From NCBI GenBank assembly GCA_945787595.1, contig CALZJV010000068.1, positions 1 to 19,286 on the forward strand: a stretch of DNA of 19,286 nt. Direction: 5' to 3'. Both the position numbers and the translations under genes were made by a program. Positions 14,643-19,286 of the stretch are shown one piece after another. The DNA comes from an uncultured Desulfobacterales bacterium. GTDB taxonomy: Bacteria; Desulfobacterota; Desulfobacteria; Desulfobacterales; JAFDCJ01. The first letter of the stretch is position 1; the number at the start of each line of letters is the position of its first letter. The notes beneath the pieces are model-generated. The model saw nothing but the letters and a program-made list of their open reading frames with translations. It was not told where the DNA came from and searched no databases.

Positions 14643-14747
14643 AAAAATAGAACACTCATCCTACTGCCCAATCTCAGCCATTTTGCCATGTGGCAAGATC
14701 CGCAAGCCTTCAATACCGCAGTTCTGAAGTATCTGGCCTTAAATTAA
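14643..14747 (+). pseudogene. C-terminal tail of another alpha/beta hydrolase
   Basis: Immediately after the upstream stop, a different frame reads LILLPNLSHFAMWQDPQAFN followed by TAVLKYLALN and TAA. This is the familiar last segment of alpha/beta hydrolases with the catalytic histidine (SHFAMWQDPxxFNxxVLxFL). Nothing else of that gene remains, so it is a remnant, possibly left by recombination between two hydrolase genes. Confidence 0.6.
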
Positions 14748-14757
14748 CAAACAATAA

Positions 14758-14785
14758 GCGGGAGCCTGTATATATGGGTTCCCGC
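14758..14785 (+). terminator. Hairpin, possible terminator
   Basis: GCGGGA pairs with TCCCGC, with partial continuation (GCC with GGT) around an AT-rich loop. There is no T-run behind it, so it may be only a 3'-end hairpin for the hydrolase transcript. Confidence 0.4.
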
Positions 14786-15125
14786 ATATATTCTGACCTA
14801 AGGGCTCACTTAAAAATAACTTCGCATTTTACAAGGCAGGCAGATATAAAGTAGGTGCCGTACCGCAATAGCAGTCTAAACGGGATGGCATCTGACCTGC
14901 GGTCCTAAGGTTATGTCGGATCGTGGTCTTGCTGAGCATCACGAAGTTGAAACTTAACAACTGAAACGAGCCACAAGGCGAACCAATGATCGGTTCCTAA
15001 GGGATTTTATGGCAGAGCGATTTATTGGCCTGACAAGAATAATTTAGAGTGGTATCATAAAAGGAAGTTAGCAGATGCCAATTTGGCACCCCCAATGCTG
15101 ATAAGATAATGATAAGGAAAATAAT
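14786..15125 (+). other. Unexplained region with several hairpins, possibly an RNA or intron remnant
   Basis: There is no coding signal, yet several local pairings occur on the plus strand: ACCGCA (14861-14866) with TGCGGT (14898-14903), GTTG with CAAC around 14945-14961, GAACC (14980-14984) with GGTTC (14992-14996), and the palindrome TGCCAATTTGGCA (15076-15088). The purine-rich text around 14940-15010 has the flavour of group II intron RNA, but no domain V and no reverse transcriptase are present. The promoter and RBS of the small lipoprotein at 15126 lie at the right end. Confidence 0.3.
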
Positions 15126-15347
15126 ATGAAATTGATAAAAAAGACCTTCAAAATCTGGCCCCTGTTATTCGTCCTTCTCACCGGCTTGGTCCTTGCCGGC
15201 TGCGAAGGCACCGACAGCCGTGAAAAGGTGGATGACACGGTCAAGGAACTCAGCGGGCAGAAAAGCCTCGAACGCATGGAGCAGATGAAAAAGGATATCG
15301 ACGATATTAAAAAAAAGCAGGCCGACCGTCTGAAACAGGCAGAATAA
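15126..15347 (+). CDS. Small coiled-coil lipoprotein
   Basis: A 73-residue protein. The first 25 residues (MKLIKKTFKIWPLLFVLLTG then LVLAGC) are a lipoprotein signal with lipobox LAGC (Cys26 lipidated). The mature 48 residues are highly charged and helical (VDDTVKELSGQKSLERMEQM and then KKDIDDIKKKQADRLKQAE), with heptad-like spacing suggesting a coiled coil. It resembles small outer-membrane lipoproteins of delta-proteobacteria in size and style only; function unknown. The RBS (AAGGA eight bases before ATG) is good. It may share a transcript with the NlpC/P60 gene 172 bp downstream. Confidence 0.78.
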   Translation: MKLIKKTFKIWPLLFVLLTGLVLAGCEGTDSREKVDDTVKELSGQKSLERMEQMKKDIDDIKKKQADRLKQAE

Positions 15348-15519
15348 TTTTGGCTGGAAAAAAGCTGGCGGCATTGAAACGCACAATTTCAACCCTTCCC
15401 TTTTTTTATCTCAAATTTAATAAGCCGGGGAACCCCAGGAATCCAGAGAAAAACCATTGGTGCTAAGACTTAAGCAATTCGGATTTTAGCCGATAATTTG
15501 ATTTAGAGAAAATACCTCA

Positions 15520-16113
15520 ATGGCCGGTTACAATTTAACTGTTTTAGAGATGGAACAAAATAGAATGAGTATGGCGATTAGAACTTACACGCGGATTAAA
15601 TTTTTAACGTGTCTTGGCTTATCTGTTATGGCGGTACTTCTTCTCACAACCTCATGCGCAACGACCAAAAAACAGCCCACCCCCACAATCCTGAAATCAG
15701 AGTCCGCCAATAGGCATTTCGATGATCATGAAATCGAACAACGCCTCCGTGAGGAATACGGACGCTGGAAGGGGACTCGGCATCGGCTGGGCGGAAACGG
15801 CAGCCATGGGATAGACTGTTCCGGCTTTGTGAAGGCGGTCTACGCCAATCTTTTCAATATTCATCTTCCGCGGACGACACAAACACAGGTAAAACAGGGT
15901 CGGCCCATACCTTCTAAGGAGCTCCAGGCAGGAGATCTGGTTTTTTTTAAGCCTCCCACCTATCCCCGCCACGTCGGTATTTTTTTAAGTCAATCAGAGT
16001 TTGTCCATGCCTCGAAAAATAAAGGTGTAACCATATCTAAAATCGACGCCAATTATTGGGGGAAATATTATTGGACGGCCCGGCGCATTTTACCGGTTTC
16101 TGCACATCCATGA
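15520..16113 (+). CDS. NlpC/P60 family lipoprotein (peptidoglycan endopeptidase)
   Basis: The NlpC/P60 papain-like domain is complete: GIDCSGFVKAVYANLFNIHL with catalytic Cys100, RTTQTQVKQGRPI, LQAGDLVFFK, RHVGIFL with His151 and FVHASKNKGV with the third polar residue His163 (numbering from ATG 15520). Such enzymes cleave the D-Glu-DAP bond in peptidoglycan stem peptides. A hydrophobic stretch ending LLLTTSC marks a lipoprotein lipobox, so it is a membrane-anchored periplasmic enzyme like Spr/MepS. The start is unsure: ATGs at 15550, 15565 and 15571 also precede the signal sequence and would give a more usual leader of about 30 residues; none has a strong RBS. I list the longest form. Length of about 180 mature residues is usual. 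Confidence 0.85.
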   Translation: MAGYNLTVLEMEQNRMSMAIRTYTRIKFLTCLGLSVMAVLLLTTSCATTKKQPTPTILKSESANRHFDDHEIEQRLREEYGRWKGTRHRLGGNGSHGIDCSGFVKAVYANLFNIHLPRTTQTQVKQGRPIPSKELQAGDLVFFKPPTYPRHVGIFLSQSEFVHASKNKGVTISKIDANYWGKYYWTARRILPVSAHP

Positions 16114-16265
16114 TGCAGGGATATAAGAAATTCTTCTAGCGGTTGCCGCCAAAGCCATATCTTTGTATGTCTTTCTGAAGATCAAAACGATTCCGTCCAG
16201 CCGCCTGGATTAATCACTTAAAATCTCAAGGAATGGGGGGACCGCAAGGTTTAAAATATAAGATG

Positions 16266-16664
16266 TTACCCCCTTCTTTTCCTTCTGTGTAATTGTCCTG
16301 CAGCACCACTAACTGCACCAACAGTAACAGGAACCAGCATTTGCTCAAGCCAAATTGAAAGGGTTGCCCAATCAAATGGAAGGGTACCCCACTTTGTTGA
16401 AATAGCGAAAAAACGAAGGCTGAAGCCAATTGCAGCAACCAAAAAGCCACAGAGCGTTCCATTATCAGCAACAAACGCACCGGCACTATAAGATGGAATA
16501 ACCAATAGTATTAAAGCTAAGACTGATAATACGAAAATGAGCATTCTATTTTGAGATCCAATCGCATCAGATGAAAAAATTGCGGCCTCATATCCATATT
16601 TTAAAAAATAGACTGCTAAATAAACAATAAGTCCAATTATCAATGCTTTAATATTCGATTTCAT
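16266..16664 (-). CDS. Small integral membrane protein of unknown function
   Basis: A 132-residue protein with four predicted membrane segments: IKALIIGLIVYLAVYFL (5-21), MLIFVLSVLALILLVIPSYS (41-60), a glycine-rich pair around GFLVAAIGFSL, and VPVTVGAVSGAAG near the end, followed by a basic tail HRRKRRG. The small-residue pattern SAGAFVADNGTLCGFLVAAI is like that of TIGR04086/YrzE-type membrane proteins. The RBS (GAAGAG) is weak. It is convergent with the NlpC/P60 gene and has no visible partner. Confidence 0.65.
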   Translation of the reverse strand: MKSNIKALIIGLIVYLAVYFLKYGYEAAIFSSDAIGSQNRMLIFVLSVLALILLVIPSYSAGAFVADNGTLCGFLVAAIGFSLRFFAISTKWGTLPFDWATLSIWLEQMLVPVTVGAVSGAAGQLHRRKRRG

Positions 16665-16985
16665 AATTTCTCTTCAATGCATATAAGGTTTAGAGTTTTA
16701 TCCTTCATCTCGAAGCACTCTAAAAATAATAGCAGGCTTGCATACCAAAGTCAAAATTATAGCCGCTTGCGCAGCGGTGGGCATAGGGGATGACAGAAAA
16801 CTTTGGAGAACCTGAAGGCTCGCGAAAAAACCAGAATTTATAACTTAAGGGCATCCTGGAAAGTGCCTTGAGTGAAGAATGAAGACGTTACCCCCATGGT
16901 TTGCATTTGACTCCCAATTTTCAGCTTTGCCAAGCCAAATCCGGAACACATAATTTCATGGCCACATTTCACTATCAGTTTCTGC
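16665..16985. other. Gene-free region
   Basis: No coding signal. A small hairpin CCGCT (16763-16767) with AGCGG (16773-16777) lies near the middle. Confidence 0.4.
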
Positions 16986-17014
16986 TTGACATCTTTAAAC
17001 ATCAATATTATAAG
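16986..17014 (+). promoter_or_regulatory. Sigma-70-type promoter of the toxin-antitoxin pair
   Basis: TTGACA (16986-16991), a 17-base spacer, and TATAAG (17009-17014): an almost perfect housekeeping promoter, 35 bases before the antitoxin start. The repeated AAGGAAGT just downstream (about 17033-17047) duplicates the RBS. AbrB-type antitoxins normally repress their own promoter, so binding here is likely. Confidence 0.65.
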
Positions 17015-17049
17015 ATTATCTAAAATTAAGGAAGTAAGGAAGTAAGTTT

Positions 17050-17277
17050 ATGCTGGCGAAGATAACATCGAAGAATCAAATCACCATTCCCAAAAAGATT
17101 ATGGATCAAATGCCGAGAGTGAAATATTTTGAAGTGGAAATCAAAGACGGCAAAATTGAGCTCAAACCGTTGCGCGTCTATGAAACGGATTTGGAAAATA
17201 TTCGTTCTAAGATGAAAAATCTCGGCCTGAAGCCGAACAGCGTCCGGGAGGCAGTCGAATGGGCACGATCTAAATGA
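17050..17277 (+). CDS. AbrB/MazE-type (SpoVT-AbrB domain) antitoxin
   Basis: A 75-residue protein with the swapped-hairpin DNA-binding domain of AbrB-family antitoxins at its N-terminus: MLAKITSKNQITIPKKIMDQ (T-x-K-x-QITIPK core), then KYFEVEIKDGKIELKPL. The C-terminal half (residues 45-75, NIRSKMKNLGLKPNSVREAV) is a helix expected to grip the toxin. Its last codons overlap the PIN gene start by four bases (ATGA), giving translational coupling. A strong promoter and an AAGGAAG RBS lie directly upstream, as expected for an antitoxin that must be made in excess. Function inferred from domain and arrangement. Confidence 0.88.
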   Translation: MLAKITSKNQITIPKKIMDQMPRVKYFEVEIKDGKIELKPLRVYETDLENIRSKMKNLGLKPNSVREAVEWARSK

Positions 17278-17738
17278 TTCCGGTCGTTATTGATACCAAT
17301 GTTTTTTTATCCGCCCTTCTTTTCGGCGGAACTCCCGGAAAGCTGATTTCGCTTTGGAAATCCGGCAAGATTCAACCCCAACTTAACAAAACGACAGTTG
17401 CTGAGCTTCTGCGTGTTTTGGCTTATCCCAAATTTGAGCTGACCGAAAACGAGATCCAATACCTGCTTTATGTCGAGATTTTGCCGTTCTGCAAGATCGT
17501 TCAGACAAAATCCGGCCCTGTCATCATTACAGAGGATCCTTCAGATGATATGTTTTTGAGATGTTGTGACATCTCAAAGGCCAAAGTACTGATCAGCGGA
17601 GACAGCCACCTTCTTGCTCTGAAATCCCACGGGAATGCCTCGATTCTGACACCATCACAGTTTCTAAAAGAATTCCAGGAAGAATTAACCCGAATTTTGC
17701 CAAGCGCTTCCAAAAAGCCGGCGAAGCCTGGGCTGTAG
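17274..17738 (+). CDS. PIN-domain toxin (VapC-like, COG1569 type) with a replaced C-terminal tail
   Basis: A 154-residue PIN-domain nuclease. The acidic catalytic set is intact: VVIDTNVFLSALL (Asp7), AELLRVLAYPKF (Glu44), EDPSDDMFLRCC (Asp91, Asp92) and LISGDSHLL (Asp110). PIN toxins of this group cut RNA in a metal-dependent way. Relatives usually end a few residues after ILTPxxFL. Here about 17 more residues (LTRILPSASKKPAKPGL) follow, and they come from DNA whose other frame reads as a helix-turn-helix antitoxin remnant. The natural stop seems to have been lost by a fusion at about 17675-17690. Start overlaps the antitoxin by four bases. Confidence 0.88.
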   Translation: MIPVVIDTNVFLSALLFGGTPGKLISLWKSGKIQPQLNKTTVAELLRVLAYPKFELTENEIQYLLYVEILPFCKIVQTKSGPVIITEDPSDDMFLRCCDISKAKVLISGDSHLLALKSHGNASILTPSQFLKEFQEELTRILPSASKKPAKPGL

Positions 17739-17830
17739 CTCTCCAGACAGCATCCTTGCGCAATGAAGCAGGCATGTCTCAGACAGAATAGGCCAAAAAG
17801 GTGGGAACAGACAAAGACCGCTCTATTTGA
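17684..17830 (+). pseudogene. Decayed helix-turn-helix (HigA/Xre-like) antitoxin
   Basis: Out of frame with the PIN gene, the sequence reads INPNFAKRFQKAGEAWAVAL, then QTASLRNEAGMSQTE, TAG, AKKVGTDKDRSI, TGA. This matches the start of Xre/HigA-like antitoxins (FAxRFxxAGEAWDVALQxAxLRExAGLSQxELAxKxGT), with the TAG (17789) where the family has Leu (one base change from TTG). The DNA after 17830 has drifted. It overlaps the last 55 bases of the PIN gene. Confidence 0.6.
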
Positions 17831-18190
17831 GAATTTACGATCATTTAGGATTGACGCTGGCAGACCCCATGATCTTTAAACCTCAGGGTTAGAATTTTTA
17901 GCCGGCGGATATATATGCTGAATGGCGTTGAAAATTAATTTATCGAAAAAAGAACACCTAACAAAGGTCTGATATAATTACCTAATCAAGCCTTGGCCGC
18001 AATTTTCAATTTTTTATTTCAATAATCAGCTTGCTTTCGACTTAAATAGGCTTATAATACGTTAAATTCAACACGGCCTCGGCATCAGTGGATGGCGGGG
18101 CAATTTTTTTCTGCAGGAAAATTCTGTACCCCATTGAAGTATCCTCCAGATTTAAGATTTTGAATAAATTAAAGAAAGGAGGATATTGTC
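17831..18190. other. Gene-free AT-rich region upstream of the cold-shock gene
   Basis: No coding signal. It contains the cold-shock gene promoter (18031-18058) and a leader of about 125 bases. Confidence 0.5.
18031..18058 (+). promoter_or_regulatory. Predicted promoter of the cold-shock gene
   Basis: TTGCTT (18031-18036), a 16-base spacer and a perfect TATAAT (18053-18058). Transcription would begin near 18065 and give a 5' leader of about 125 bases, in line with the long structured leaders of cspA-type mRNAs. Confidence 0.55.
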
Positions 18191-18391
18191 ATGACCAATG
18201 GTACTGTAAAATGGTTTAACGACCAAAAAGGCTTCGGTTTCATCGAGCAGGAAGACGGACCGGATGTGTTTGTTCATCATTCAGCCATCAACGCAAGCGG
18301 CTTTAAAAGCCTGAGCGAAGGCGACCAGGTGACGTTTCAGATCGAGCAAGGACAAAAAGGCCCTGCCGCCGCCAATGTCACTGTAAACTAA
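18191..18391 (+). CDS. CspA-family cold-shock protein
   Basis: A 66-residue single cold-shock domain (five-stranded OB fold that binds single-stranded RNA and DNA). It opens [20 protein letters not shown] with the RNP1 motif KGFGFI (13-18), followed by RNP2 VFVHH (26-30), [20 protein letters not shown] and a final GPAAANVTV. Length is exactly that of the family. The RBS AAAGGAGG is strong and the predicted leader is long, so temperature control through the leader is plausible. In cells such proteins melt RNA secondary structure and may be constitutive or cold-induced. It stands alone, convergent with the PQQ-type gene, and is followed by a strong hairpin. Confidence 0.93.
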   Translation: MTNGTVKWFNDQKGFGFIEQEDGPDVFVHHSAINASGFKSLSEGDQVTFQIEQGQKGPAAANVTVN

Positions 18392-18411
18392 AGTTCATAT
18401 AGTCTGCTAAA

Positions 18412-18444
18412 GGGGGCATACCACCGCTAAGTGTGGATGCCCCT
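18412..18444 (+). terminator. Strong hairpin after the cold-shock gene
   Basis: GGGGCAT (18413-18419) pairs with ATGCCCC (18437-18443), continued by CCAC with GTGG around an 8-base loop, with one bulged A: about 11 base pairs. No T-run follows, so it may work as a terminator or a 3'-end protecting structure. Confidence 0.55.
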
Positions 18445-18546
18445 GGCAGCGCCTACCGCAAAATCCCCAGAATACAAATCAAAATTCAATGCTTAAACTC
18501 AGGCCCTGAGATAATCAAGTACATTCTGGAAATATACCCGCATGTT

Positions 18547-19286
18547 TCATCTCCCCCTGATCAATCTCACTCGAGCGCGGGCGGTGCGCGACCGGTGGGT
18601 CGGCTCGGTCTCGTCGAGCTCGTCGCCATTTACCACCCGATTCGGAGCGATATCCTTCACCTGGTAGCTAAAGCGTCGTAAACCGTGAAAGCGCGTGGAA
18701 GGCGTGAATTTAAGATAGGCGCCTTCCGGGTCATCGAGGTCGTCGCCCGGATTGAAGACCTCGATCTTGCCGTAAGGCAAATTTACCGTGTCTGCGCGCC
18801 CATCGTCCGGGTCGATGTGTTGACCGCCAACGATGGAAAAACGCAGACGGTCGCCATCGGGATCGTTGTCGTTGCCGAGAGCATCGATTATAACCGGTGC
18901 CCTGCCGGACACCCTGACCGTGTCGTCTGCCGCCCGGGGACTATGATTGACCTTGTAGGCGATGATGCCGCCGGATGGGTGGTTCTGGGTCCCGTAGGGC
19001 ACGTAGGCCATCCCCTTGTTGATCAAGGTACCACTGTTCATGCCGGCATGGTGCGGCTTGCCGAGACCCAGGTTGAAGAGCTCGTTAAGATCAGGGGTCT
19101 GATCGGTAAACAGTATCTCTCCCTTACGGGCATCGAGAACGAAGAGCCGGCCTGCCGACGAGGTGACGAACAATAGCCCGTTTTCTGCCGCTAAGTGGCG
19201 AAGCGCCGAGCCAGCGAGTAGTTCGACGTAGTCTCTTCCGTCTGGAAACTGCCACAGAGACTTGCCGTTTTTGGCATTCAAGGCAT
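18547..19286 (-). CDS. PQQ-repeat (beta-propeller) protein with cadherin-like tail, C-terminal part
   Basis: The gene runs off the right edge; about 246 C-terminal residues are visible. They begin ALNAKNGKSLWQFPDG, and later GRLFVLDARKGEILF: two WxxxxxxG-type PQQ/quinoprotein blades in which VLDAxxGxxLW repeats. GTLINKGMAYVPYG and GGIIAYKVN close the propeller. From about residue 112, NHSPRAADDTVRVSGRAPVI, DALGNDNDPDGDRLRFSIVG and a block ending FSYQVKD form a cadherin-like/Ig-fold module (the DNDPDGDxLxF signature). Such proteins are exported alcohol-dehydrogenase-like enzymes or surface proteins. The dehydrogenase active site would lie outside the window. The gene is GC-rich compared with its neighbours. 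The last residues (SRTARARVRLIRGR) are very basic. Confidence 0.8.
   Translation of the reverse strand, partial: ALNAKNGKSLWQFPDGRDYVELLAGSALRHLAAENGLLFVTSSAGRLFVLDARKGEILFTDQTPDLNELFNLGLGKPHHAGMNSGTLINKGMAYVPYGTQNHPSGGIIAYKVNHSPRAADDTVRVSGRAPVIIDALGNDNDPDGDRLRFSIVGGQHIDPDDGRADTVNLPYGKIEVFNPGDDLDDPEGAYLKFTPSTRFHGLRRFSYQVKDIAPNRVVNGDELDETEPTHRSRTARARVRLIRGR

Noticed and set aside
14896..14912. Match to 23S rRNA (GGTCCTAAGGT)
   Set aside because: Only about a dozen bases match and the flanks do not continue the rRNA sequence; coincidence.
17687..17738. Treating the PIN protein's last residues as an authentic conserved tail
   Set aside because: The alternate frame of the same DNA has a far more recognisable protein signature, so the tail is better explained as read-through into a remnant.
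1..19286. CRISPR array, tRNA or rRNA genes
   Set aside because: No regularly spaced direct repeats and no tRNA or rRNA signatures were seen on either strand by eye.

Overview
The window reads as a piece of a delta-proteobacterial (Desulfobacterales-like) chromosome. This is an inference from gene content: a TIGR04076 protein, a DUF5619-type protein, a class-B-lipoprotein-rich set of hypotheticals, an in-frame TGA that reads as selenocysteine in a peroxiredoxin, and families of short palindromic repeats. No rRNA, tRNA, CRISPR array, phage module or intact transposase was found. Base composition is patchy: the aldo/keto reductase at 7652 and the PQQ/beta-propeller gene at the right edge are clearly GC-richer than the AT-rich tracts around them.

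Layout. 1-480 (minus strand): the first codons of an aldo/keto reductase and a 5'-decayed THEP1-type NTPase. 665-2294 (minus): a DMT_YdcZ-type membrane protein downstream of an Ldh-family dehydrogenase. 2675-2974 (minus): a DUF5619-like protein. 3100-4400 is almost gene-free but rich in structure: a 54-codon ORF with a strong RBS carrying a long imperfect palindrome, and a broken gene split by a 182-bp MITE-like element with 6-bp target duplications. 4400-6616 (minus): a frameshifted small gene and a serine-hydrolase lipoprotein of the class C beta-lactamase fold. 6640-7650: gene debris (the tail of a membrane protein, a 39-aa ORF). 7652-11239 (plus): an atypical aldo/keto reductase, a PAS fragment, a frameshifted secreted protein, a BtuF-like binding protein and a DUF6279-type lipoprotein. 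11386-12346 (minus): a TIGR04076 protein and a PsbP/DcrB-like lipoprotein.

12752-16113 (plus): a selenocysteine-containing BCP-type peroxiredoxin (TGA at 12884), the tail of a metallo-beta-lactamase-fold hydrolase, an alpha/beta hydrolase followed by the tail of a second one, a small coiled-coil lipoprotein and an NlpC/P60 lipoprotein. 16266-16664 (minus): a small membrane protein. 17050-17738 (plus): an AbrB/PIN toxin-antitoxin pair with a good promoter; the toxin reads out of frame into the remains of a helix-turn-helix antitoxin gene. 18191-18391 (plus): a cold-shock protein with a long leader. 18547-end (minus): the C-terminal part of a PQQ-repeat protein.

The most notable items are the Sec-peroxiredoxin, which ordinary gene calling would split in two, and the MITE insertion, whose removal together with one TAATTA copy exactly restores a reading frame. 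The overall pattern is a decaying accessory region: about nine gene remnants, several bounded by REP-like hairpins, lie between a few intact, mostly envelope-related single genes.
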